The notes under the pieces: model-generated
What the model was told of the DNA's origin: nothing
The model's database searches: none
Seen by the model: the letters and a program-made list of their open reading frames with translations, nothing else
Source of the DNA: Toxotes chatareus
Taxonomy: Eukaryota > Chordata > Actinopteri > Toxotidae
Reading direction: 5' to 3'
Length of the DNA: 64,000 nucleotides
NCBI GenBank assembly: GCA_016801885.1
Contig: CM028901.1
Location: 12,333,283-12,397,282 of the forward strand
Program-made: the position numbers and the translations under genes
Shown here: positions 37,613 through 49,690 of the stretch, in pieces
Position numbering within the stretch: the first letter of the stretch is position 1
Layout of the letters: every line of letters starts with the position of its first letter

Positions 37613-37787
37613 GCTGGGGTGCCCTGATAGCCTAGTGGTTACGCCGCATAATACATAAACGCTACATCCACAGTTCGACTCCTGACCAGGGAACTTTTGT
37701 TGCATGTCATACTGTTTCCCTGTACTGCCTGTCTATACTTCCACTTTCAAATAAAGGCAATATGTCCCCAAAAAAATTATATTTAAA
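37613..37787 (+). mobile_element. tRNA-derived SINE
   Basis: The head has RNA polymerase III internal promoter boxes: TAGCCTAGTGG (A box, 37628-37638) and GTTCGACTCC (B box, 37673-37682), spaced as in a tRNA. The body that follows, with TTGTTGCATGTCATACTG and then TTTCAAATAAAGGCAATATG, is the tail of a well-known fish tRNA-SINE. The copy ends in an A-rich stretch. It is a retroposon, not a functional tRNA gene: the anticodon arm and 3' acceptor pairing are not preserved. Flanking target duplications are not obvious. Confidence 0.87.
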
Positions 37788-40578
37788 AAAGAAAACTCAG
37801 AAAGCAGCTACAATATCATCAGTAGAGACTTGGGATAAGTCATGCTGGCTTAACATTTTATATTTGCTATTTTCCCTCATTTTAGGCACCCTTTGCTCCA
37901 CAGCAGCAATATGTATCTTGGATGATAGTCATGCAATCAAAAATGCCTGAAATTAAATTGTAAATGCAACCAAGAACAATTGAAAAATTCACTAAACCTT
38001 CTCCAGAGATGTTCAGAGAGACAGTAGAAGTAACATAATAGTTTGTAACATAATAATTTGCTTGGTTTAAATCCAGTTGAGGAGCATAACCATTTCTTTT
38101 CTGTCACTGTCGAACTGTCCAATGAGCCGAAAATAAAGCTTTGTATTTTAGTTAAAGAAAGAAACTAGTCATAAGGTTTTATACTGCCAGCGTACTCTAA
38201 TACCTGATGCTAAATATAGATACAGAAATACAGAAACATCACAACCAAACTCAGCTCAAGTAGGAGACAAATGTTACAAGTTGCTATAAAAGGCCTTAGA
38301 ATAGTAAGAACTGACAGTGACTCCTCAGTTTCCAGAGACTGCGGAGTCATCAGTCTGTGCTGGGAGATGCATTTGTTTCACCAAGAGACTTTCTGTCTGC
38401 CCACTGAAATGGCATTGAGCAGTAATTAGGAGCACATTAACACATGTTAGTATTCATAGAGGAGGCGGCGGTGGTAAGATAAAGAGAAGCGAGAGACAAC
38501 GAAGATAAGTGTAGATTGAGGAAAACTAAGAAAATCCACCCCATTTGAGCGATGAAAGAGGTGAAGGGTAAGAGACAGAGCAAGGAGGTGAAAGATGGAG
38601 GGAAAAGAAGAAAGCCGGCGCTGATAGCAAGACCGCTGATGATGAAAAGCTGTGTTTGGTGCGCAAGCGTGGACCTGTTAATGAAAGGGAAACAGCAGCA
38701 TGCGTTCCCATCGTTAGCCCTCATTAGCCCCCTCTCTGGGGGGTCTGTTGTGAGCGCACTGAGGAGGCGGCTGTAATGGTGGTGGTGGTGGTGGTGGTGG
38801 GGGCACCATAGACTGGAAAGATGAAGGCGTGGAGGGATAGGAAAACAAAAGAGGAGGGTAGGGGGTGGGAAGTTGTTTGAGGTTTGTTGTTGTGAATGCA
38901 TGTATGTAAAGAAAATCTGAACTAAGTCTCACATGCATACATGTAGTTGCTTTGATTTCCGAGCATAAACTATATGTCTCTCACCAACAAAAAAAGTTAA
39001 ATATATATTTCTATATGTATGAGAGATCGAGGTAGAGTAGTGTGACTAATTATCTGCTGAAACACTGTATTAGTTGCATGATTACCAAGCTCCTCTATAG
39101 CTAATTACATAGCCTGCTCTTGCCTGACCTCTGCCAGCATGATACATTGCTCTAATTCTCCATCTCCCACTCCTTACCCCCCCCACAACATCCACCCGAC
39201 CCCCCTCTTTTTTTTTCATCTTTTTAAAAGTTCACTTCAACTCCCTTTGAAAATGTGACCTTTTTATACCTTATCTTAACTACCCATAAAATACAGCCAT
39301 AAAACATATAAAGGAACATTTTAGCCCTGAAGTCAGAATCAGGATAACCCACTACCCCAGTTAATTAAATGAACTGTGTAATACACAGTTTTCTACCTGT
39401 TTAGCTGCCGTCTCATAAGCTTATTTAAGCCAAGATCTACAGCACAAATACAAGATTTCAAGGCAGCCAGTGGTATAAATGGTATTAGAGGATATTTCAA
39501 ATTTGCGCTAAATAAGGAGCTTTGGTCGTATAATTCTCATAAAACTTAAATGCAATGACAGTAAATGATGCAAATCCAATTTTTTTATTTATTTGTAGCT
39601 GAGGGAAACTTGGAAGCCTGTGTCACTGTTGTATCCCCAGACAACAACACTGTAGCAATCCCCTTTCTTTCAACCACTGCAGAAAACCATCTAAAAGTGT
39701 GTTTAATCTGTCAAGAAGGTTTTCACCTTTCTTATTGTCTTTGCAAAAGGGGAAGCAGAAAAAAAAATGTTGGGTGAACAGAGTTTCTTAGACCGATACC
39801 TTGGATGGAAATTCCAGCAGAGTGAGTAAAGCATCCACTAAGGATGTCAGTCCAAATAGTAAATCTGGCATCCTCTGTTGTTCTGCTATTCTTCAAAGTG
39901 ATTTTATATCTTTCACAAGGTTCAATTGCTCATTTCCTACCCAGCGTCAAACTTATTGATGTCCCCCATCAAACTTATTTTGGATCAGACTAGAGGAGGA
40001 TAAAAAAGCAATATTTTAAAAAGTTAGACCGATGTGTCTGCTGCAAGGGTTGATGAGAAGATTATTCCTACGTCCCTTCTGTGTTGTCCATACACTGGTC
40101 CATATTTACTGCCCTAATGGTTGCCTAATGTGATTTAGTTCAGATCAAAGTGCTCCGTTGGCTAAACGTGACGTTAATTGGCCTCAGGTTCTGGTAATGT
40201 CTGTTTGACCTGAACCCATCTGTGAGAAGAAAATGGACCTCCACACTAAGTTTGCATTTGTGGAGCTGGCACAATGCCAATCAAGTAACCGGCAAAGTTC
40301 ATTGGACAAGCATATTGTCACTCCACATACAGCACAAGTATCACACTGAAGCAATTTTTGACCATAAAATGTGATAATCTGTAGGCCCAGACAGAGAGGT
40401 CTAGCATCAGTGCACCTAGAGTTGTTTATCAATGCGTAGTTGCAGGTCTAAATATACCAGCTGTGAACGTAAAAGTTACACTGATGCATACACCCATATA
40501 TAGAATGACAAGTCAATTAACTAGTTTTCTCCCTTGTGAAATAAAATTATGAGCCTCACAGCTATTGATTTTGCTACC
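37788..40578. other. Unique non-coding stretch with purine-rich tract
   Basis: No gene seen. From about 38455 to 38880 the plus strand is strongly purine-rich, which leaves few stops on the reverse strand and explains the 154-codon reverse frame there. C-rich and T-rich patches lie at 39178-39222. Confidence 0.45.
38778..38800. repeat. (GGT)n trinucleotide repeat
   Basis: Seven to eight GGT units inside the purine-rich tract. Reverse-strand frames through it give runs of His or Pro; there is no surrounding coding signal. Confidence 0.95.
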
Positions 40579-40604
40579 GACAGTTGTATGGTCATACAAC
40601 TGTC
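40579..40604. repeat. Perfect 12-base inverted repeat with 2-base spacer
   Basis: GACAGTTGTATG faces CATACAACTGTC across GT. Each arm includes CAGTTG, an E-box/MYB-like core. A perfect 12-base hairpin with a spacer of ten or less is expected only about 0.04 times in random sequence of this length. No terminator or transposon context is visible. Confidence 0.97.
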
Positions 40605-43600
40605 TGCCATGCAAGCACACAAAATATTTTTGTTTTAGAAATTAAACAAGAAATTGTAACATAAAAGTGTCAAAGGCAAAGATGAAAATCTAGATGTAGT
40701 GGCCACAGTGTGAACTGCGGGTTACATGGCATAGTGTGGCAGGGAATTACTTTTTTTACACATCCATTATAAAAATTACAGCTTTAAAACTAAGGGGAAA
40801 AAGCATCACTTCCATTCAAAAATGATCTTTTCCTTTAGATCTGCACAATATATAAAATCCAATAAAAGTCCTATGAACACATCTTACAGTGACGCCATAA
40901 ACAAAGTATTAGTACAGACAGACCCCTTTAGACCCCTTAAGGTTTTCATTCACTCTTTACAATTACTGGCTCATTCATCAGCCGTGTGGCCACCAGCTGA
41001 TGAATCTCATCCAGTCATTTTAATGCAGGTGTACAGGATGGTGATTAGAACCTGGTATTTCTGCTGATGCTGATGAGTTCCCTCCACCACGCCTGACCTC
41101 CTCATTATGTTCAAAGCTTTTATTATTGTTGATTAAAAAAAGATGTTCATGCATGTTGTTTATTAAGGGGAATTAGTTCTCTCATTACTGCTTGGATTCT
41201 TTAAGAGCTCCCTTTCCTACCGCGTGTAAGCGTATAACCATTTGGCATAAATGGTCAATTCAGTGATGTGCTGTGACTGTCTCTGACTAAATTATAGCAG
41301 CTATTTTACAACAAACAGTTGCACTGGAAATTACTGTTTATCATACGTATGAGGGTTTTTTTTCTTACAGTCGTTTAAATCGTGCTGTCCTTGCAGCTTT
41401 GTGAAGTATTGAGCTACCTGTTTTCTGTCTCCAGCTTCTAATTGATGGATGTGCTGGATGTTTCCAAAATGTTGCACACATTCTCATTAATCCTCAGGTT
41501 TTCAAAAGCAATGATGTTGTGGCAGAGGAGATGAATAAATATTTGGAAGTGTGTAAGTTTTAACAAAAAACCACCTTGCCTACTTCACACAACTTTGGCA
41601 TTACACCTTGGAAACATAACATCAGTTTTGTCTCTTTCGCCTGTCTGGTGTCTCCTCTCCATTATGAAAATGTCAGCACTTTGTGGCAGTGAGTGCTCCA
41701 GTTTTAAAGGGGAAGAGCTGATTTGATTGGCCATGACTGATGCCAGCCCCTAACACACCCACAGACACTTAACTGAACCTCTTCTAAACTGGTGCCCCAG
41801 TGACACATCTGGTCACATTATTACCAAAACTCTGCCAGAGTCTGCACATTGACTTTAAAAAAAAAAAAATAAAGGGGCCCAAACTCTGTTTAATAAGATC
41901 AGTCCTTCCAGCCACTGAATCATGACTGCTTTCTCTTGGCTGCTAATGAAATTGGTAGCCATTTAGGAGCCAGTTTATGTGATCAGCCATTTCTGTAGTC
42001 TACTTCCTCAGCAGCAAACAGATAAAGAAGGGGTTCGTTTTTTTTTTTTTTACCACCTTTCTTTCAGCTCATTCTGCCAATCGTTCTCCTCCTTAAAGCT
42101 CTTTTCCCTTCACAAGCTTAGTGGCTTTGGCTGCCGCCACAGCTCTGTGTGATTTTATCATGTAAAAAGAGGAGAGATTTTCCTCTTCCAGTTTTCACAG
42201 TTCTCAGGTGTAACAAGGTGGAAAGTGAAGAAGGGAAGAATACAGGGCCAGAGAAAGGCAGGCAGTGACAGAGAAAAGGGAAATGAGATGAGGATCCCGA
42301 GAAGTCAAATGGGATAAAGTGGAAAAAAAAAATAAAAAGATGGGTCAGAAATTGACTTGGTGTGTGGGCCAGCCAGTTACTCGGTTGCTTGAGGAATGCA
42401 ATTAGCATGTGGTGTATGTGAACAAGGTTATGAAAGCGAGACGGGAAGACAAAAGAGAGAGAGTGAGTGAAATGGAAAATCCTTGCAGGTACGTAAAGCC
42501 ACCAGGGAGCATTGCCTGGAGGAGAGAGGATAAAAAAAAGAGGGTGATTGACATTCACTTTAATCCATAACTCACCACATGGCATCCAATTTTTACACCT
42601 GAAACACGAAAAACAGTCATAGAGTACCAGGCAGACAATGAAAGTGGACAGCAGGGAGCTAGACTATTTGGGATTTGATGCAGCTCACAGGAGATGAGAG
42701 ATGTATGAAAAATAGCTGGAACTGAGGAAAACCAGAGAGCAAAGCAAACAGGAGGTGGGGAATACGTCACCGAGGAGCAGGGTGAACAAAAAAAGAACAA
42801 GAAACCACTGGTTACAGTGCCGCTAAAGACCAGTTCGGCTCATTGTGCACCGTGATTATTCCACTGCCAGTCATGTTAACGCTATCCGAGCAACTCCATT
42901 GTGTTTAATTTAGGACATCAGAAAGCAAATAGGAGGCGTCGTGCTGATGCTGTCGATAAGCTACCAAGGGAAAACAAAGGAGTGGAACTACAGCACATGA
43001 ATGGTTCATCTCAAATAATGAGAAACTAAAGCAATGTTCCAGGTCAATCACACTGTGACAATGTTTTGTTGCCAAACACGCCCACAAATACCACAACAAG
43101 CAGTCAGCATCTGCTATAGTAAACAGGGCACTATGACTAATGGAAGCCTAGTTTTGCCCATTAATGTTTTACCCTAACTTTTACCTATACACTTCCCCAT
43201 ATGGCTCCACCATTAATTTTTCATAAAGTGTGTTGTTCTCTCTGTAATGCTTTTTGCTTTTATATATATAGTTAAGAAAAAACTCTTTATTTAAAAGCTG
43301 AAACTATAAGAAGTGGTTACCTCTAAAGTTGCCCAGAGTCCACGATGAGTGAAAAAAAGGGCAAACTTAAATGCAGTGTGTACTGTAAGTGAGATGTTGC
43401 ATTTTCTTTTTTTTTCTTCATTTTCTTTCTTATGAAAGCTTTGAGTCACCTCCAAATTAGGTGAAAACCAACCTTGAAGGATTCTTGCGTTTTCTCACAG
43501 CTGAATGTGCTGGGGTTAGTTTACAATGCAAACACCGCTCTCTCTTTCTCTTTCTCTCACTCCTTCAGTGGTGACCCTTGTTGCAGATGCTTTTTCTCTA

Positions 43601-44554
43601 ATTAAAAGAGGAGAGAAGCTGCCAAGCAACCGTGGTGAAACTGCAGACCACTGAGCTTTCCAAGTACACACACACACAAACACACACAAAGACATGTGCA
43701 ACAGATTGCACACTGATGCCCTCAAACAAATCTGTTTCCAGGAGATGTTGCCCCTGACAAATCACTTTACCTGACCTGTCTGCATACCCTATATGCACTG
43801 TATCTCCTATGGAGAAGACTGATAAGATTTGAATTCCATCACTGTTTCTTCCTTGCCTCAGGCGACATAGCCATGGTGAATTTTGTGCCATTTAATCTCG
43901 TTAGCAAGTTATCTCGATCTGTGACCAGTAGTATACAAGTCAGACAGCTACTGAACAGTACAGTAGCTATAATAGCCCAGAGGAGATATGTAAAGGGGAT
44001 AGTGAAGTTCAATTAAGACACATCAAAACTACATTTTCATTCATTTTCTGCTCACTTCATGGCCAATCAGTGTCTCCCAGAATCAGAAACCACACAAAAG
44101 AACAATGAATCTGAGGTTTAATATTAACACATGTATTTCCTTAAGGCAGGGACACCCATTATGACTGCTTAGTCAATCACACATATCATTTGATCATGAC
44201 AACTCGTCAGACCAAGTTGGACGAGGTGTGTCCTAGTCTGAGTCAGCTGGTGTTGACGGCGGGCAGATAAAATCATATCATGTGTGATATGTAAAGATTC
44301 TAGCCTTATGTCTTCACATTCAGTCACTGCCAGCTGTTCTCATGATTTTTTTCAAGTTTGATATTTGTGACTGGTGTCGACAACCGATGACATCGCTTGT
44401 GTGTCGCCTGAGTGAGGAATACTGGGAAATAAACAGCCTTGCCTGAAGTCAGCTTTATAAAATTCATTCACCTCCAATTCCCTACACAAGCCATGTTGCC
44501 CATGTCTGTCCATTCAGGATCTCACCCAAACCCTGTGCTTTTGTGCTCCTTTTA
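40605..44554. other. Unique non-coding stretch
   Basis: No gene recognised. 41060-41300 is a weak candidate regulatory block: unique, with ATTATTGTTGATTAAAAA near 41122 and TACCGCGTGTAAGCG near 41218. The plus strand is purine-rich at 42170-42560, producing a 155-codon reverse frame with no domain. CT-rich DNA lies at 43538-43560. Confidence 0.45.
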
Positions 44555-45441
44555 TGGGGCCTTTTCAGTGCAAACTGCAGTGCAGCTGTTGAGATGCTTT
44601 TAATGACATACAAAATCATAAATGGCTAGGCACCCCTCATCCCTGTCTGATCTCCTTAAACCAGTCCTCTGCGTTCTCAGAAAACAGGGCTCCTGTCTGT
44701 CCCCAGAGTTAAAAATAAGTCTGCAGGTTGCAGGGCCTTTTCCCACCAGGCCTCCTTCCTCTGGAACAATCTCCCTGCTGAAAATCAGACTGTTTGACTG
44801 TGCTGGTGCATTTAAATCCAAAATTACTACTCATCTTTATGCCGTTACTGGCGTTATTCTTTGATTATTTAACACCTGGTACCTGTTGCCATTCTCCCAC
44901 CAGTTAGTCAGTCTCAGTCTCAATGAATCCATTAAACCTACTAATTTGTCATGCCGACACGATTTCTGTAAACTTTCTGATAACCACGACATCTCTCTAA
45001 CCCTCTGTTTGTTTATTCCCTCAAGTACATGTGTGTTCAGGCTGTGCCTCTCTTCCTTTGTCTCTCCAGACCCTATTTTTTCCTCCTCATCCTCCCTTTT
45101 CACCCAGGCTGTCTATGCTGAACTATCAGCCATCCTGGGACCTGCCTCTCCCGGCTGTCAGTGCCTCACTCCAGATGTTTTGGATCTGGATCTTTGTCCT
45201 CCAGGAGTCCCAGCCTCCTTCTTGTCTCTCTCTCTCTCTCTCCCTATGTGTATTTGTTTCCTTCTCCTTGACGTGGGAATGATGCGTTTGGTTTTGCCTC
45301 TGGTGTGTTAGCTGCACCTGGAAGTTGCTTGATGTCGTCAGTCTATTATGTTGTCATCCTGGTTGTCCGAGGTATCGTAATGTTGTGCAGATTGTGAAGC
45401 TCCCCAAGGCACATTTGTGATTTATGATATTGGGCTTTATA
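44555..45441 (+). mobile_element. L2/Rex1-like LINE 3' fragment, degraded
   Basis: Joined across stops, the forward translation reads TYKIING, then SVPRVKNKSAGCRAFSHQAS, then FLWNNLP, which matches the end of the L2/Rex1-type LINE protein ('..LL.VPR...k..g.rAFs..AP.LWN.LP'). The following sequence resembles the 3' UTR, and it finishes with TTGTGAAGCTCCCCAAGGCA and TTATGATATTGGGCTTTATA, a typical end for these elements ('gtgaagcgccttgagg..' then 'ttggcgctatataa'). Several stops show that it is dead. A (TC)n run at 45226-45243 lies inside. Confidence 0.66.
45226..45243. repeat. (TC)n microsatellite
   Basis: A short TC dinucleotide run inside the LINE 3' region. Confidence 0.93.
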
Positions 45442-46489
45442 AGTACTGCATATACACAATGCTGGTTGTCATCCATGTTTGTTTTAGTACAAGAACATGC
45501 AACACTGAACAAGAGCATGAGAAATTTGCAGGTTACTGACAAGTCATGCAGTGTGTTGTCCATTGTATTCACTCAGACATAAGGTGTATGCTCCTTACTG
45601 ATTGTAAAGAACTTTATGTGTGATCTCATGATGAGATATGATGAGCTCCAGAACAGCTACATGGACACTGAGGTGAGATTGAACCTTGACACTTTTCATA
45701 CATGAGGTCAAACGTTTTTAGGTTTTTCTGGTTTTTAAGCAGTTCAGATTCTACGAAGGTCAGACGTAAACTGCCAAGGGTAAAAAAGAAACATTTAGGT
45801 CACCACCAAAAACTGAAAAAAGTTTCACAGAGAACGATTCCTACAGGTGTCACAACTTTTGTTGATGACTTACAAACCTTCTGTCTGTACAAAGGCAGTG
45901 TTGGAACAAAATGTGTTACCACACCCTCTGATGCATTAATAGGACAATACTGTATGTACTGCAGGAAGTAGGACTGTATATTGCTGAATCAGAATGATTC
46001 AGAGATAATGGCCAGAAATATCAGAAGAAAATAACTAGACAGTGGCTTCACATGATGGAAGACCAGCACAGAGTCCAGAACTTGTCCCACTTGCATATGT
46101 TGGTCACAGTTCTTCAATAACCAAATTTAGGAGATCTGTATCAAAACACTTGGCTAATGTATCACAATCTGATTTTTCTAAGACACTATTAATGATATCA
46201 TCTTACCAGTATTGGCTGAGCTGTGCTGGGTATATTATTTTGATTGGTTGAGAAAAGCGATAGGAAAGGCATGAAGAACCAGTGTCGCCACAAATATGTC
46301 ACACAACATGTAAAACATGTCATTTAAGTCAAAAAGGGAAAAGTGTCCCAAGACTTTTAGCAGCTGGCAAGTCTGAAGATACAGATGATTATGATAATGC
46401 GCTGAGCACCCTTCAGTGAGGGGAAGTAGTGACATCTGATTAAAGACTGGCCTGGATTTGAGCTGAATTATTTAGATGAACATACTGAC

Positions 46490-46565
46490 GGAGGGAGAGA
46501 GAGCGAGAGACACAGAGAAAAAGAGAGAGGGAAAGAAAGCCAGAGATAAAGAAAAAGGGGAAAAA
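46490..46565. repeat. GA-rich low-complexity tract
   Basis: Imperfect GAGA/AAAG sequence on the plus strand. Confidence 0.9.
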
Positions 46566-47599
46566 CAGTTCAGTTAAGAATCATCTGAGTCACTGCACAG
46601 CCACCCAAGGGACAACAGCCATATGACTACCCTGTGTGCATGTGTCGGTGTGTGTGTGGTCATTCACACATGCAAGTCCATTTGTTATTCTATTCATTCC
46701 CTGCTCATTAAACTAAACAAGCACAGTTCCTGGACACTGATTTGTCCCATTCAAATAAAGACATGGCCTCACTTCTTCACTATTGGTCCGTCCACACATG
46801 TCAACAGTGCCGATGGCTCAGAGATTAAAGGACCCTCCAGACAACCATTTTTCCACACTGACTATTTTGGGGGACAAACTAATCCCTATAAATCTTATCA
46901 AGGATATGTGAGAAACCCAACCATATGTGGAGGAGATTAGTGCAGGGTTTTTGGCCTTTTCTCGATTTTCTCACTTCAGATAGCAGGGCTGTCGGACACG
47001 CACGTGCTTGCACGCACATGCGCACACACACACGCACGCATTCACACAATCAATTTCCACATTTACCATTGTTTTCTTTGAAACTTTGAAGGGTGATAAC
47101 AAAATCCTTATCAATCCTCAGCATTGAACTGGGCTTTCTGAGAGCGAAAACACGCTCACATGCACGCAAATACACTCACACATTTATTGAAGCACACTGT
47201 GCTACTTAGCCAAGCTCCTCATCAAGCCCTCTTCTCAAGCTTTTTGCTTGGTGAGACTGGCGTAGTTTGGTTGCTTTCTCAGCTCACGTTGTGTCATCCC
47301 TCATTACTTCCAAATGCCAATAAAAAAAAGAATCCAATCTTCTGACGCCTTTTGAAGTATAGAAATGGAAAACTGAGCCTTGGTACAAAGAGACAAAAGA
47401 CGAGCCAAAGTGAGGGAAAAGCAGCCGAAAGTCAGAACAGCGGAGGGAGAGGGAAAGAGAGAGGAAGCTGAGGGACAGATGTGTGGAGTGTGCAATGGAC
47501 AGTTTGAAAATGAGACAAAAAGGAGGGAGCTGAGAAGTAGATTATGTGTGTTCTGATTTGATTTCTATGGCAGATATAATGATGGTTAGTTTTCTATTC

Positions 47600-47800
47600 A
47601 TCTTCCTAGCTCAGTGGGAGCACAGTAGGCAAATCAGGTTTTAGGATCTGGCCAGTGGGCAATGAGGAGGGCTATTAAAGGATCATTACCATCTCCTGCC
47701 ATTACAGAGCTGTTGCTCCAGAGGAATTACCTTGGTAATGAGACCAACCTGAAACCGACTGCTCGCGGCAAGCCTGACGTACATTACATGGGAACACTGT
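47600..47800. promoter_or_regulatory. Candidate conserved non-coding block
   Basis: Unique sequence with phrase-like order, for example GGGCTATTAAAGGATCATTA near 47669 and AATTACCTTGGTAATGAG near 47724 (itself an inverted repeat, ATTACC/GGTAAT), then CTGCTCGCGGCAAGCC with CpGs near 47759. No open frame of note. Texture-based call. Confidence 0.3.
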
Positions 47801-49492
47801 GACACACGCACGCACATTTATTTCGGAGACACACACAGCTTGAATTGATAGTGCCTCCTGTTCATTCCCCACTTACTCATGATCGTATATCGGCGTGAGC
47901 GCTGGTGTGCAAGCATAGACACACACATCACAAGAAACACACCAACTAATGCTTCAGAAGGTGTGTGGGAGTCCAATTAATCCTTTCGACAGTTACTTGT
48001 TTGTCTGCTTGACTTATCGGGTTGCCCCTTGTTTGCGTTCATATCATTTGCCCCCTCTTACTGCTCTGAGCGTGTCCATGCGTTTGCTCCCTTTCACACG
48101 CCGAAATGCTCTGTCACTGTGATTTCCAGTGCAACCTCTGGAGCTGGTAAGCTATGAGCAGTCATTAACCTGAATTGCTATCTTAGAGACGCACACACTT
48201 CCTGACAGCGGCAAAGCCTTTTCGCTGCTGTTCCATTGTGCAATGGAAGGTGAGAGGGAAAACAATTCAAGTAGTAGACATCATACCAATTCATGAAGGA
48301 AATCTTGCGTAGTGCTGCGACAACGTTTGAAAAGGAAACTCAAAGTAAGTGGAAGTCCTGTCACTGCACAGTTACTTAAATCGCCACCTTAAAGTCACAC
48401 TCACACCCAAAATCCATCTTTTTACTGTCAAATTAACAGGCCCCTTTCAGGTGGCTAGGAATGGCAGCCATATTGGTCATAATGGATCATATGGAATATA
48501 CTGGATGGAGTCACTGTTCCTTAATCATGCTGGTATAACACCGAATGTTCACATAAGAGGCTCAGTGTTCGAAAAGCAAGCGAGTCTGCAAGTCCAAACG
48601 ATGTTGTGTTCGTAGCCATAAAGATGGCAGCTGGAACATGAGCCCTAGTAACAATAAACTTAACATATACAAGATACATGTCGGTACACACACACACATT
48701 AACACACAAAGTACCTTTCCAAGGGCAGAGCCCATTCCAGCTTTATGATGGACCTAAAGACACGCTGTGGGCAGTGAGGGCTTTGGCCAAAAAGACTTTA
48801 TAGCATCATAAACACAGTTATATCCCATCTCACCAACATAAATGCGTGCTGGAGAGTTACCAAGAGGACAGCTTGAAGTCACACCTGCTATCAGAGGAGG
48901 GAGACGGTATTCCCATAAGGAAATCAGGAGGAGACACTGGATGGTATTGTACTAATTTGGGGCAGTAGCAATTTATTTGGTCTCAAAATTATCCCATTAA
49001 GCTTAACATCATCTGTTTTTCATTTGAATCCTGCATTTTTTTAGGTGTTCCATCACTATCTTTGGCTTTGTTTCTTAAAACCTCCACGCACTCATTCCTG
49101 AGTGGCAACACATCTGCTCCTTATTGTCACTATTCCACCTCCAGGGCTGAGTAACCTAAATATGATTTCACAGCCAAATGACAAAACAAACAATGGTCAA
49201 CAGATGCAACGAATGCAGATGAATAGTGCCTGGGTGGACAACCTGTGGTGAAGACCAGTACTGTTTTTCTAATTAAAGAACTTCCCTGTGATAATGGGAT
49301 GTTGAGCTGAAGTGAGTGAGTGTCAGGTTAAAGACTGAGAGGTAAAGTAAAGGGCAGTGCCTTAGCCTCAGGAAGACACCAGTCTGTGGAACAAAGCCTT
49401 AATCTGCATATGAAAGAGTAGAGTTTTAAAAAGGGGGGGGAAGGGGAAACCAGAAATCAGAATCACATGTTCTCACAGTGCACTGTTAAAAT

Positions 49493-49690
49493 TAGGGCTG
49501 CAAGGATTATTTTTATTATGGAATAATCAATTGAGTCTATAAACTGACAAAATATTTAAAAAAAAATACCACAAAAAATATCACAATTTATCTAACACAT
49601 ATCCTCATGTTTGAAAAGCAATGACAGGCATTTTTGTTTGTTTTGTTTGTTTTTAATTAGTTGATTAATAAATTAGCTAATTAGCTTTTT
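49493..49690 (+). mobile_element. Degraded copy of the GGGCTGCAAC teleost repeat
   Basis: It opens with TAGGGCTGCAAGGATTATTT and continues with ATTATGGAATAATCAATTGA; further in is TATCACAATTTATC and CCTCATGTTTGAAAAGCAAT, and it ends in TTAATTAGTTGATTAATAAA. The order fits the family seen at 23443 and 35323, and this copy keeps the family's characteristic AATCAATTGA-type ends best. Confidence 0.65.

Larger units (their letters stand above)
45442..49490. other. Unique non-coding stretch
   Basis: No gene recognised. GA-rich DNA lies at 46490-46565, and CA/CG-rich runs at 46994-47045. The forward frame at 45702-45971 (Lys-rich) has no recognised domain. See the separate entry for 47600-47800. 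Confidence 0.45.

Noticed and set aside
37613..37700. Functional tRNA gene
   Set aside because: The internal promoter boxes are present but the cloverleaf pairing is not maintained and a SINE body follows directly.
38437..38901. Reverse open frame of 154 codons with a run of eight His
   Set aside because: The His run is the (GGT)n microsatellite read in reverse, and the rest is opposite purine-rich DNA.
39565..39777. Possible exon after TTATTTGTAG at 39598
   Set aside because: The acceptor-like string is weak, no donor or related protein is recognisable, and there is no second exon.
42118..42585. Reverse open frame of 155 codons
   Set aside because: Same cause: purine-rich plus strand. Composition is biased to Phe, Ser, Pro, Leu and His, with no recognisable motif.
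44165..44305. Possible MITE with CACACATATCAT-like ends
   Set aside because: The facing words match only in part, no target duplication is visible and I recognise no family.
44622..44864. Forward frame containing a Lys-Thr-Gly-like string
   Set aside because: This lies inside the LINE tail, in a frame other than the one that matches the element protein.
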